Of a stretch of DNA of 64,000 nt, positions 26,526-36,231 are shown piece by piece; the stretch's first letter is position 1, and the number at the start of each line of letters is the position of its first letter. A model generated the notes under the pieces. That model was not told where the DNA came from and searched no databases. It worked only from the letters and a program-made list of their open reading frames with translations. Both the position numbers and the translations under genes were made by a program. Source of the DNA: CAVTPD01 sp963736575 (GTDB taxonomy: Bacteria > Bacteroidota > Bacteroidia > Cytophagales > JAAEPT01); assembly GCA_963736575.1 (NCBI GenBank), contig CAVTPD010000001.1:1178001-1242000 (forward strand), written 5' to 3'.

Positions 26526-28898
26526 ATGAAAACTATACTTATAACAGCATACGCTATTAATCCATATAAAGGCTCTGAGGACGGAACTGGTTGGAACATG
26601 TCTAGGGAAATAGCTAAAAACTATAAAGTAATTGTAATTACTAGAGAAAATAATATTCCACATGTAGAAAAATATAAGAGCGAAGTAAAGGATCCGGTAT
26701 TAGATAATATGGAGTTTTTTGGCTTTGACTTACCAAAATGGGCCATGTGGTGGAAAAAGAAAATAGGGGAAAGAGGATATGTGCTTTATTATTACTTGTG
26801 GCAAATTTTCATTGTTCAATTTATAAAAAGGAAAGGCTTTCAGTTTGACGCTGCTCATACCTTAAATTTCCATAGTGATAATACACCAACGTTTTTATGG
26901 AGATTGGGTAAGCCAACATTTTGGGGCCCTGTTGGCCATCACCCAAAAGTAGAAAAGCAATTTATAAGACCTATTTATAGTTTTAAAACACTTTTAACAG
27001 ATCGCTTTTATTTCATTTTAAAATGGAGTTTAAGAAACTTAGACCCTTTTTTTAGACTAGCCATACAGAAAACACAAAAGATCTTTGTTATTAATAGTAG
27101 TATACCCAACGTAATGCGAGTAAATGTGTCTAAAACCAGTTTATTACCTGCAGTGGCAAGTGAGGAGGTAGAGATCGCTAATACAGAACAGGATGTGTTT
27201 AGAGTTTTAAGCGTTGGTAGGTTTGTTTACATGAAAGGATTTGATTTAGCTATTGAGGCTTTTGCAAAATTTTCTGCTGAAACAACTCTAAATAAAGAAG
27301 TTCAATTGGTATTGGTAGGCAAAGGAGAAGAAAAAGAAGCTTTACAATCATTAGCCGAAAAATTACAAATTAATCACCTTATAAAATGGATAGAGTGGGT
27401 AGATAGAAAAGAAATGGCAGAAATTTACCGCACTTCATCTGCTTTTTTGTTCCCTTCTCATGAAGGTGCGGGTATGGTAGTGCCAGAAGCAATGAGTTAT
27501 GGATTACCTGTAATTACGCTTAATAATTATGGCCCAGGCGAATTAGCGGGAGATGCTGGGATTCAGGTAAATTATATAGATAGAAAAAACTGTATCGGAA
27601 ATTTATCTTCAGCATTAAAAACGATTTATGAAAACATTGATTATGCTAAAGAATTAAGTCAACGTTCCTACGCTCGTTTTAATATGTTTTTTAAATGGCC
27701 ATATAAAGCACAAGTAATTAGTCGGGCATATGAAGAAGCTTTTGAGGAAAAAGAACAAAATGCAATTGCAATATTTCATCCGTCTTCTGAACTATACGGT
27801 GCCGATAGAATTTTAGTAAATGCCATTAATGCTTATCCTGAAAAAGTAAAAAAAGTGGTTTATCTTAAATTTGAAGGGCCCTTAAAAGATTTTATAGAAG
27901 AAAACACAATTAATACAGAAGTTGAAATTACCCCAGGGCTACCGGTGATTTACCGTAAAATATTTACCCCAATTGGTATTCTAAAATTTATAAAAGAAAA
28001 CTTTTCTTTTCTATTCTATATTAGAAGGGAAAACAAAAAACATCAATTTAAATCGGCTTATGTAAATACACTTTCTTGTTCGTTTATGTTACCTATTTTA
28101 CGTTTTTTTAGAATACCACGTTATATTCATGTACATGAAATTATAGAATCGCCTAAAGTAATTGGCTATGTTACGTCCTACTTGTGTGCTGCATTTGCTA
28201 ATAAAGTGATTTGTGTATCTAATGCGGTTTCTGAGGGGATGAAAAAATACGCTTCTTTAGATAAAAAAATCACTGTATTACACAACGGTATAACAGCGGT
28301 ACCAGTTAAAACTAAAATGCTAAACGGAGAAGTTAAATTTTATCTTTTCGGAAGAATAATGCCTAAAAAAGGGCAATGGTATTTAATTGAAGCATTGTCT
28401 AAAATTCCTGTTGAAGAGCTAAAAGGAACTCGTTTTGTTTTAATGGGAGGGGCATTACGTGGTCATGAACATCTTTTAGAAGAATTAAAAACAATGATTG
28501 CCAGTTATAATCTAGATCCATTTGTAGAGATAAAAGATTTTGCGCCAAACATATCGGAAGCTATGGCAGAAGCAGATGTTTGTTTGGTACCATCATTAAT
28601 GAAAGATCCTTTTCCCACAACCGTTTTAGAAGCAATGTCTGCCGGAAGACCAGTAATTGCAACTAATCATGGTGGGGCAAAAGAAGCAATTATAAATAAC
28701 CAAACAGGTTATTTGGTGGGGCCAAATCAACCAGAAAAATTAGCGGCTACTATTCGTAAATTTATAACAGATAAAAATTCAATATCTGTCTTTGGGAATG
28801 AAGCAAAAAATCGATACAAAAATGGGTTTACACTTAGCCATTTTAATGCTAAATGGAGGGACTTTTTAAAGGAATTCAGTTTGTATAAACATAAATAA
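26526..28898 (+). CDS. Tandem glycosyltransferase: two GT4 (GT-B) modules in one polypeptide
   Basis: 790 residues, twice the usual length. Module 1 (about 1-400) begins with TAYAINPYKGSEDGTGW and has SVGRFVYMKGFDLAIEAF and HEGAGMVVPE (E-x7-E). Module 2 (about 415-790) begins IFHPSSELYGADRILVNA and has LFGRIMPKKGQWYL and DPFPTTVLEAMSAGRPVIA, where Asp replaces the first Glu. Each half carries both GT-B subdomains, so the protein could add two successive sugars. It starts 20 nt after the kinase fusion gene, and a hairpin terminator follows. Confidence 0.9.
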   Translation: MKTILITAYAINPYKGSEDGTGWNMSREIAKNYKVIVITRENNIPHVEKYKSEVKDPVLDNMEFFGFDLPKWAMWWKKKIGERGYVLYYYLWQIFIVQFIKRKGFQFDAAHTLNFHSDNTPTFLWRLGKPTFWGPVGHHPKVEKQFIRPIYSFKTLLTDRFYFILKWSLRNLDPFFRLAIQKTQKIFVINSSIPNVMRVNVSKTSLLPAVASEEVEIANTEQDVFRVLSVGRFVYMKGFDLAIEAFAKFSAETTLNKEVQLVLVGKGEEKEALQSLAEKLQINHLIKWIEWVDRKEMAEIYRTSSAFLFPSHEGAGMVVPEAMSYGLPVITLNNYGPGELAGDAGIQVNYIDRKNCIGNLSSALKTIYENIDYAKELSQRSYARFNMFFKWPYKAQVISRAYEEAFEEKEQNAIAIFHPSSELYGADRILVNAINAYPEKVKKVVYLKFEGPLKDFIEENTINTEVEITPGLPVIYRKIFTPIGILKFIKENFSFLFYIRRENKKHQFKSAYVNTLSCSFMLPILRFFRIPRYIHVHEIIESPKVIGYVTSYLCAAFANKVICVSNAVSEGMKKYASLDKKITVLHNGITAVPVKTKMLNGEVKFYLFGRIMPKKGQWYLIEALSKIPVEELKGTRFVLMGGALRGHEHLLEELKTMIASYNLDPFVEIKDFAPNISEAMAEADVCLVPSLMKDPFPTTVLEAMSAGRPVIATNHGGAKEAIINNQTGYLVGPNQPEKLAATIRKFITDKNSISVFGNEAKNRYKNGFTLSHFNAKWRDFLKEFSLYKHK

Positions 28899-28925
28899 GG
28901 CGGATTAAAAATGTCGCCTTTTTTT
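28897..28925 (+). terminator. Rho-independent terminator after the tandem glycosyltransferase
   Basis: AAGGCG and CGCCTT form a GC-containing stem directly after the stop codon, followed by a run of T. It probably ends the main polysaccharide transcript before the T9SS gene. Confidence 0.75.
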
Positions 28926-29130
28926 ATTTTTTTGCGGGTAAGTGTTGATTTATATGATTTTGTATCTTTTTTATGGGTTTCAAAATGGGAAATAAATTCC
29001 ATTTTGCAAATGAAAAAAAGTTAGTATACTCATTTTAAGAGATAAAGGCTTATTTAAGTCTAGGCATACTTTTTCTTTACTATGGATAATAAAATTAAAG
29101 AACTATGAAAAAATATTTTTACTATCAATA

Positions 29131-29796
29131 ATGTTTTGTAGTATTCGTAGAACATTGGTTTTTGCTACCGGTGAACCCTCTACCTATTTTAATATTTTTG
29201 TGCCGTCAAATAATGATGCTGTGAAAAGAGATGTTTCTTTAATTGTTACTGCAATTTACGACAGCACTTATTTTGAAATTATAGATGACGATTTTGACGG
29301 AGATGCAGATGATAGTAAAAGTGGATATCTAATGGCAGGTCAATCGTATGTTTTATACATTAAAGACAACGGAATTAATGACGATGCCAGATATGCTTCA
29401 GGTGGGGTTTTAAAAAGAGATGGAGATTATTTTACTATTCGTTCCGATAAACTAGTATATGCTTCTCAATCAACTAAAAGTGATTGGCAGCACGATTGGG
29501 TTCCTTCCATTGATAAATCTTCGGTAGGGGAGAAGTTTATTCTCTATGTTCCACCAGGTTCTTATTCCAATAGAGATTTAAATGTTTTTGCTTTTGAAGA
29601 TGGTGAAACAAATGTTTCAATACGAAAAATATCTATTACACCTACCATCATTACTAGTTTTACTAATGTTAATGATTCAATTCAGGATGTGGTAGCCAAC
29701 TTTACAGTTAGTCCTGGTATAGATGCCATTCATGCCACTACACCAGGTAGAAACTTATTAGAGTCTGGTGCTACGTATATTAGTAGAATCAAATAA
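29131..29796 (+). CDS. N-terminal fragment of the frameshifted T9SS surface protein
   Basis: This is the longest intact 5' piece (about 221 codons) of the broken gene at 29105-33744. After the remains of a signal peptide (LLSIMFCS, then TLVFATGEPST) it shows a beta-rich, Asp-rich domain of unknown family (DDDFDGDADDSKSGY; VPPGSYSNRDLNVFAFED). It ends at a stop created by a shift in an A-rich run near 29790. As annotated alone it would be an open frame without an export signal. Confidence 0.5.
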   Translation: MFCSIRRTLVFATGEPSTYFNIFVPSNNDAVKRDVSLIVTAIYDSTYFEIIDDDFDGDADDSKSGYLMAGQSYVLYIKDNGINDDARYASGGVLKRDGDYFTIRSDKLVYASQSTKSDWQHDWVPSIDKSSVGEKFILYVPPGSYSNRDLNVFAFEDGETNVSIRKISITPTIITSFTNVNDSIQDVVANFTVSPGIDAIHATTPGRNLLESGATYISRIK

Positions 29797-31455
29797 AAAA
29801 GTATCTGTTGCAATATGGAGCATTATGGGAAAATGAACGAGATGGAGGCGGTTATGTACCGTCTTCAAACGGTAGTTCTTCTGGTGAGTTATTTTATTTT
29901 GCAGTTCCTTATCAGGCTAAGTTTAGAACAAGAAGTTAGAATTGTTAGCTGGGATGACGATAATGAAGTTGAGCTAACGTATTACAATGGTTCTTCATGG
30001 ATTGAATTAGATAACTGGAATTTAGATGAATTACAAACAGGCGACTGGGTAGGTAGACATGTAGGAGCAATCACATCAAAATGTTTTTAGGGTTGAATGT
30101 ACTCCGGGGAAAAAAGTGTCTGTTTTTGAAGCCAATTGGCTGGAAACAGGTTCTCCGGGAACTTCCGATATTGCTACAATGGTTTCTTCTGAAGCAGGAA
30201 CGACGGCAGGTGATCGTTTTTTGGTATACATGGCACCTCCGGGTTACGAGTACAATGTGGTAGACCCTTTTACAGGAGAGTTTTTTCAATACCCTATGAC
30301 ACACGCTTATATATTTGCCGGTGAATGATACCGTAAATGTTACGGTTAAAGATGCTTATTCTGAAGGAGCAGAGATTAATAGAACGTATCAAATTCTTAC
30401 CGGGCAGATATGTGGATTGCGCTTTAAATTTAGATGAATGGAGATCGATATATAATGGGGACGGAAATCCTAATTCAGGACCAGAAAGACCTTATTTATT
30501 AATAGAATCCGATAAATCTGTTTCTGTAATGAACACCAATTTTAATGATAATTGGATGATGTATTTTGGTTCTTCATTAAGACCAAGGCTTTTGGGCAGG
30601 AACTCTATTGATTCGGAAAGTATGGTTTCGCCTGGAGAGAATATTAAATGTATCTACGGATTTAATACTTAATGACTTCAAATGTATGAGACATGTAACG
30701 GCAGAGTGTATTGTAGGTTCAGGTTTAGAAATTGTAAGTAGTCAATTTGTGAATAATGCAGATGGCTTAACGTTACGACGGAGAAATCATCAAACTTCAG
30801 GTTCCGAATCAAAAGCAGTCTTTGATTCTTTACCGGATTTAGACCCGGCTAAAAGTTATTCTATTAATTCTGATATTACGGTTCGGTTAATTACAACAAC
30901 AGTGAACCCGTAGAAGACGGAACTGTTGTAGTGGTAGAATCTACTCTAACAGGTACGATTGATGGTCAAATAGAGCAGTCTGTAATTACACAAGGTTTAG
31001 AAATGGATACCGACAACACGACCTATATGTTATTTTCTAAAATGGAAAATGAAACCACTACTTCTACCATAGATAGTTGGAATTCAAGTTGGGTAGATGT
31101 AAACAATGACGGATGGGATGATCTTTATGTGACTACTTACGATAAAAATCGAAATCAAATAACTTGTATATCAATAACGGTAATGGAACGTTTACTTCTG
31201 TTTCAGCAGGAGATGTTACTGCTGCAAAAGGAGGAGTTATTGCTTCTTCATGGGCGGATATTGACAATGATGGCGATTTGGATGTATACAATGCACATAA
31301 TATTGATTCTAAAGATGGTTTATACAGTAATGAAGGTAATTTGATTTCAGTAGTGCAAGCCGTTTCTTTTTAAGCACAACAAACGGTTATCACCATGGTG
31401 TGCTTGGGCAGATTACGATAATGATGGTTATGTAGATGTATTTATTAGTGACTTT

Positions 31456-33744
31456 ATGCCTACTCGTTTTAATGTTTTATTAAAGAATAATGGTAACGGA
31501 ACATTTTCAGAAGTTAAAACAGAACCAATGACACAAGAAACAGGTCGTTCCATTGGAACAACTTGGGCAGATTATAACAATGACGGTTTTCAGGATTTGT
31601 TTGTTCCTAATGGTAATAAAGAAAATAACGCATTGTACAAAAATTTAGGCAACGGTCATTTCGAAAAAGTAGAAGGAGATGTTGTGGTGCAAGATGCCTC
31701 TAATGCTGTGGGTAGTTGTTGGGGAGATTTTGACAACGACAAAGACTTAGATCTTTTTGTAACCACCGCTTCAGGCGGAAAGAATTTATTTTATGCCAAC
31801 AATGGCGATGGTACGTTTACTAAAATTGATGAGGGTAATCCATCTAACGATAAAGGAAATTCACACGGCTGTAGTTTTGTAGATGTTGATAATAACGGTT
31901 GGTTAGATCTTTATGTCATAAATGACCAAGATCAAGCAAAGTTTTTATACTTAAATAAAGGAGATGGTACTTTTACTAAAAATCATTCAGAAGTAGTAAC
32001 ATCTGCATTGGGTAATACGTACAGTGATTCGTGGTCTGATTTTGATAGAGATGGTGATTTAGATTTATACGTTTCTACTCATTCAAATGAAGAAAACCTA
32101 TTCTTTATAAACAATGGTACAGACAACAATTGGGCAGAATTCAAATTGATAGGTAATCTTTCTAATAAATCGGCAATTGGTACCCGTGTAGAATTAAAAG
32201 CAAATGGTGTTTGGCAAAGTAAAGAAGTCAATTCCCAATCTGGTTTTGGTGGTCAGAACTCTATTTTAGTACATTTTGGTTTAGGGAATGCGGAAAACAT
32301 AGACAGTTTAAAAATTTTATGGCCATCTGGAGTAGTACAAGTTTTAACAAACCAAGCCATAAATACTATTTCTACCATTGAAGAAAATGAAGGTGCTTTG
32401 GTAAAAGGAAATGTGTATTTAGATGCTAATAGCAACTGTATTTATGATGAAGGTGAACAATTGTTAAGTGGTGTTGCTTTAAAAATAGATACTGAAGAAA
32501 ACCGGTTTTATACTGGAAAGGCGGGTGTTTTCATGAGAGCACTTACTACAGGAAACCATACTCTTGAAATTTTACCCGTTTCGGATTGGTCTTCTTGTAT
32601 CAACTCTTTTCCAATTACAATTAATTCGGTTAATGATTCTGTTGTGGATCTTAATTTCGGTTTAACAGCCATCTCTTTGTTTAATGATTTGTCGGTAACG
32701 GCAGGTGCTACTGCTTTCAGAAGAGGATTTAAAAACTCAATGGTTTTAACAGTTAAAAATGAAGGTACCATTAATTCTGAAAACGATACATTAACTCTTA
32801 CACTTCCTGCAGATATTCATATGCTGGGAACGTCTAATTCTTATCTTCAGAATGGTAATGAATACAAATGGGTAATTGAAGATTTAAAAATAGGAGAAGA
32901 GTTTATCTTACAAATTACAGACAGTGTAGGTTTAGCTACTACAGTTGGTGATTCTATTGATTTCCTAATTTCAGTATCTGAAAATAATAACGAAGTGAAT
33001 ACCAATAACAATTCTTTATTAATGGAAGATCAAGTGGTTGGTGCTGTAGACCCTAATGATATTATTGTGTGGCCTAAAGGCGAAGGTTCTGCAGGTTATA
33101 TAGCCAAAGATCAAGTTGTTTCTTATAGAGTTCGTTTTCAGAATACAGGAAGCTACTATGCGCAACATGTAACCATATATAATGAATTACCGCAGATAGT
33201 AGATCCCGCAAGCATTAGTAATATTGTTTCTAGCCACGATTACGAACTAACAGTAAACGGAGATCAATTGATATGGACGTTTAAAAACATTCTTTTGCCA
33301 GATTCTTCTAAGTCTGACTTAGAGAGCCAAGGTTTTGTTCAGTACAGTATAAAAACTAATGAGCAAGTATTTGGTGGGGAATTACTAACCAACAGTGCGG
33401 ATATTGTTTTCGACTACGAGGCACCAGTAAACACAAAACAAGTAAGCAACACCATTAAATATTATAATTCAGGTGAAGCTAACGAATTAATGATCTGGCC
33501 TAATCCATCAGCTAATAAGATAAATATGATATTACAGCATAAAGATTTTGCTTACGAAACATTTACTGAAATAAGCTATTGCCAAATTACAGATATAACA
33601 GGGAAAGTAATTTATGAAAGTTCTGTTAATAATGCTGAATTTGGCATATCGTTAGATAATCTCAACATAGCTGCGGGTACATATATTGTTAAAGTAACCG
33701 ATGGCGATGGATATGCATATACCTCAACTTTAATCAAAAACTAA
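31456..33744 (+). CDS. FG-GAP/VCBS-repeat, ASPIC/UnbV-like protein with T9SS sorting domain (3' part of broken gene)
   Basis: 762 codons in one intact frame. Residues 1-220 hold repeated calcium-loop-like units such as WADYNNDGFQDLFV, WGDFDNDKDLDLFV, FVDVDNNGWLDLYV and WSDFDRDGDLDLYV, each followed by NxGxGxF: FG-GAP/VCBS propeller blades. An ASPIC/UnbV-like segment follows (IGTRVELKANGVWQSKEV; LKILWPSGVVQVL). Next is an SdrD/B-like linker (GNVYLDANSNCIYDEGE), then two DUF11-like stalk domains. The last 80 residues (IWPNPSANKINMIL; AAGTYIVKVTDGDG) form a type A T9SS sorting domain. The protein is a surface adhesin-like or glycan-binding candidate. Upstream it continues in other frames to 29105. 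Confidence 0.75.
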   Translation: MPTRFNVLLKNNGNGTFSEVKTEPMTQETGRSIGTTWADYNNDGFQDLFVPNGNKENNALYKNLGNGHFEKVEGDVVVQDASNAVGSCWGDFDNDKDLDLFVTTASGGKNLFYANNGDGTFTKIDEGNPSNDKGNSHGCSFVDVDNNGWLDLYVINDQDQAKFLYLNKGDGTFTKNHSEVVTSALGNTYSDSWSDFDRDGDLDLYVSTHSNEENLFFINNGTDNNWAEFKLIGNLSNKSAIGTRVELKANGVWQSKEVNSQSGFGGQNSILVHFGLGNAENIDSLKILWPSGVVQVLTNQAINTISTIEENEGALVKGNVYLDANSNCIYDEGEQLLSGVALKIDTEENRFYTGKAGVFMRALTTGNHTLEILPVSDWSSCINSFPITINSVNDSVVDLNFGLTAISLFNDLSVTAGATAFRRGFKNSMVLTVKNEGTINSENDTLTLTLPADIHMLGTSNSYLQNGNEYKWVIEDLKIGEEFILQITDSVGLATTVGDSIDFLISVSENNNEVNTNNNSLLMEDQVVGAVDPNDIIVWPKGEGSAGYIAKDQVVSYRVRFQNTGSYYAQHVTIYNELPQIVDPASISNIVSSHDYELTVNGDQLIWTFKNILLPDSSKSDLESQGFVQYSIKTNEQVFGGELLTNSADIVFDYEAPVNTKQVSNTIKYYNSGEANELMIWPNPSANKINMILQHKDFAYETFTEISYCQITDITGKVIYESSVNNAEFGISLDNLNIAAGTYIVKVTDGDGYAYTSTLIKN

Positions 33745-33766
33745 TGAGGCTAGGATAAATAAATTA

Positions 33767-33796
33767 ATAGCGGAGGATTTGCCTTCGCTATTTTTG
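33767..33796 (+). terminator. Rho-independent terminator after the T9SS gene
   Basis: ATAGCGGAGG and CCTTCGCTAT pair around an ATTTG loop and are followed by a T-run, 23 nt after the stop codon. Confidence 0.75.
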
Positions 33797-33931
33797 TTTT
33801 TTTAATTTCAAATTTAGATAGTTTTTCATATTGGGAATGAGCTAGTTATGTGAATCGTTGAATTTGGGCTGTATAAGGTTGTTTTTAAATTCGGCATGAT
33901 ATTGCTTAGCAATTACGTAAATAATAAAAGC

Positions 33932-35128
33932 ATGAAAAAAGTAGCAATCATAGGAACAGTTGGTGTACCGGCCCGTTATGGAGGCTTTGAAACATTGGCA
34001 CACCATTTAGTTGATAAGCTTTCAAAGCAGTTTAAACTTTTTGTATACTGTAGTTCTAAGGCTTACACTAAAGAAGAACAGGTAAAAGAATATAATGGAG
34101 CCCGTTTATTTTATCTCCCTTTTAATGCCAACGGTATTCAAAGTATTGTATATGATATAGTATCTATTATACACGCATTATTTATAGCAGATACTCTTAT
34201 TGTATTGGGTGTATCTGGAGGTATTATAATCCCATTTGTTAGACTTTTTACCAATAAAAAAATAATTGTTAATATAGATGGCTTAGAATGGAGGAGAGAT
34301 AAATGGAACCGTGCGGCTAAAGATTTTTTGCATTTTTCTGAAAAGATAGCTGTAAAATGGTCACATGCAGATATTACAGATAATGAAGCTATAAAAAGGT
34401 ATACATCTATAAATTATAAAACCTTAAGTTGTTTAATTGAATACGGCGCAGATCATGTAATGGAAGTTTTACCCGAACCCTCAGACTTAGAGAAATACCC
34501 TTTCTTAAAACAACCATATGCTTTTAAAGTTGCCAGGATAGAGCCAGAAAATAATATTCATATTGTTCTAGAAGCTTTTGCTAGTTCTGGCAAAGCACTA
34601 GTAATAGTAGGTAATTGGGAAAAGAGTTTTTACGGTAAAAACCTTAAAGAGACGTTTAGTAAATATTCTAACCTCCATATTATGGATCCCATTTATGATC
34701 AAAGAGGATTAGATCTACTTCGTTCTAATTGCCGTATTTATGTTCATGGCCATAGTGCCGGTGGAACAAATCCCTCTTTAGTAGAAGCCATGTATTTAGG
34801 CTTGCCAATTTTATCTTTTGATGTCTCTTACAATAGATCAACTACTGAAAACAAAGCATTTTTTTTTAAAAATACTACAGAGTTACAAAAGCAGCTTTTT
34901 TCTCTTACTGTTACAGATCTTTTAAAGAATAGAAGATCCATGAAAGAAATAGCTAATAGAAGATATACTTGGGGAATTATAGCTAAACGTTACGCTAATC
35001 TCGTAAATGCATTTGATTACAAGTATAAGAAATCAAGTGTGGATTCTAAGTTAAGTAAGTTGAGTCCTAAATTTTTAAGAAAAAATGGCATGTCCCATTT
35101 AAGAAATCCAACTAAATATTTCGAATAG
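33932..35128 (+). CDS. Glycosyltransferase with DUF1972 N-terminal domain (rhamnosyltransferase-like)
   Basis: 398 residues from ATG 33932, which gives the family start MKKVAIIGTVGVPARYGGFE. An upstream ATG at 33896 would add 12 unrelated residues. The N-terminal DUF1972 half is followed by a GT4-like half with FKVARIEPENNIHIVLEAF and HSAGGTNPSLVEAMYLG. Members such as the WchF/Cps2T group add the second sugar (often rhamnose) to the lipid-linked first sugar. The gene lies directly before the WecA-like initiating transferase (2-nt gap), which fits that step. Confidence 0.85.
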   Translation: MKKVAIIGTVGVPARYGGFETLAHHLVDKLSKQFKLFVYCSSKAYTKEEQVKEYNGARLFYLPFNANGIQSIVYDIVSIIHALFIADTLIVLGVSGGIIIPFVRLFTNKKIIVNIDGLEWRRDKWNRAAKDFLHFSEKIAVKWSHADITDNEAIKRYTSINYKTLSCLIEYGADHVMEVLPEPSDLEKYPFLKQPYAFKVARIEPENNIHIVLEAFASSGKALVIVGNWEKSFYGKNLKETFSKYSNLHIMDPIYDQRGLDLLRSNCRIYVHGHSAGGTNPSLVEAMYLGLPILSFDVSYNRSTTENKAFFFKNTTELQKQLFSLTVTDLLKNRRSMKEIANRRYTWGIIAKRYANLVNAFDYKYKKSSVDSKLSKLSPKFLRKNGMSHLRNPTKYFE

Positions 35129-35130
35129 TT

Positions 35131-36231
35131 ATGATAACATCACTACAATTAATGAAAGCAATAATAGGTTTTTTAGCAAGCTTTGGCTTAGCAGTAATCG
35201 TTATTCCCATGGTAATTAAGTGGGTAAAGAAAAACCATTTAATGGATAACCCTAATGAACGCGCTTCTCACTTTACCCCAACACCTACCTTAGGGGGTAT
35301 TGGATTTATGCCAGGAATAATATTGGGTATATTATTGTTGCCCTTTAATTGGGAAATAGGAGCTATTCTTCTTTCAGCCATTACATTATTTGTTACTGGT
35401 TTGTTAGACGATACAAGAGATTTAAAAGCATCTAAAAAACTGCTCATTCAATTGTCTGTAGGGGCAATATTATTTGCTTCTGGGTTACAGTTCAACTCGT
35501 TTCATGGCATTTTGGGCATTACAGATTTTCATTGGCTCATTAGTATGGCTATTACAATATTCTTTTTTGCTGGTATAATTAATTCATTCAATTTAATAGA
35601 TGGGATAGATGGTTTAGCAGCAGGGATAGGTTTTATTAACTCTATGGTCTTTGGTATAACCTTCTTCTTTTTAGGAGATATTTACTATGCTATTTTAGCA
35701 TTAGCTTTTGGCGGAGCATTACTGGGGTTTTTAATGTTTAATTTTAATCCAGCTAAAATTTTTATGGGGGATACAGGTTCTTTACTCTTAGGCCTTTTTA
35801 TGTCGGTATTCTTTCTGAAAGCTTTTTCTTATGGCAACAATACGGCTACTATGGTGGCTTTTGCAACCATCTTATTTCCTGCTATAGATATGTGTAGATT
35901 GTTTATAACTAGAATGATAAACAAAACTTCTCCATTTAAAGCAGATAAAAATCATTATCACCATTTATTAATTAAAGCGGGGGATAATCATAGAAAAGCA
36001 GCCTTAATATGTTATGGCCTTAAAATCGCATATATTATTACAGCAGTAGGTTTTTCTTTTATTATGGGATTAACTATGGCGGTAGTTGTTTTTCATGTTT
36101 TAAGTATTTTGTTATATGTGCTTATTGATGTGCGTTTTTATTATTTAGCTAAAAAGCAAAAAAAGGACTTACAGAATAGTTTTAATAAAGTAGTAGATAA
36201 AAATAATTTGTTAAAAACCTTGATATCATGA
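35131..36231 (+). CDS. Undecaprenyl-phosphate sugar-1-phosphate transferase (WecA/MraY family)
   Basis: 366 residues with about 11 membrane helices. Conserved cytoplasmic motifs are in order: DNPNERASHFTPTPTLGG (loop 1), GLLDDTRDLKASKKL with the DD pair, NSFNLIDGIDGLAAG, FNFNPAKIFMGDTGSLLLG and a His motif NHYHHLL. It transfers GlcNAc-1-P or a related sugar phosphate to undecaprenyl phosphate and would start repeat-unit synthesis for this locus. It overlaps the following receiver gene by 4 nt (ATGA). Confidence 0.92.
   Translation: MITSLQLMKAIIGFLASFGLAVIVIPMVIKWVKKNHLMDNPNERASHFTPTPTLGGIGFMPGIILGILLLPFNWEIGAILLSAITLFVTGLLDDTRDLKASKKLLIQLSVGAILFASGLQFNSFHGILGITDFHWLISMAITIFFFAGIINSFNLIDGIDGLAAGIGFINSMVFGITFFFLGDIYYAILALAFGGALLGFLMFNFNPAKIFMGDTGSLLLGLFMSVFFLKAFSYGNNTATMVAFATILFPAIDMCRLFITRMINKTSPFKADKNHYHHLLIKAGDNHRKAALICYGLKIAYIITAVGFSFIMGLTMAVVVFHVLSILLYVLIDVRFYYLAKKQKKDLQNSFNKVVDKNNLLKTLIS

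Larger units (their letters stand above)
29105..33744 (+). pseudogene. Frameshifted T9SS surface protein with FG-GAP/VCBS repeats (about 1,540 codons before disruption)
   Basis: The expected start is ATG 29105: an A-run of 6 (7 needed) breaks MKK-IFLLSIMFCS, which reads on in another frame. From there to about 31,410 the coding sense jumps between all three frames about a dozen times (near 29110, 29790, 29930, 30070, 30320, 30397, 30412, 30650, several between 30770 and 30890, 31155, 31370, 31405). Each piece is still sensible protein, for example GENIK then VSTDLILNDF, or DKNR then NLYINNGNGTF. The breaks are single-base shifts, often at short homopolymers, while in-frame nonsense changes are not seen. 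From 31456 the frame is intact. Either the region has uncorrected sequencing errors or the gene is recently broken. Confidence 0.75.

Noticed and set aside
30071..30304. Short overlapping open frames on both strands in the broken T9SS gene
   Set aside because: They come from the frameshifts; only one frame at a time reads as sensible protein.
33892..33907. Sigma-54-like CGGCATGATATTGCTT before the DUF1972 glycosyltransferase
   Set aside because: The spacing between GG and GC is 9 nt, one short of the strict GG-N10-GC rule.
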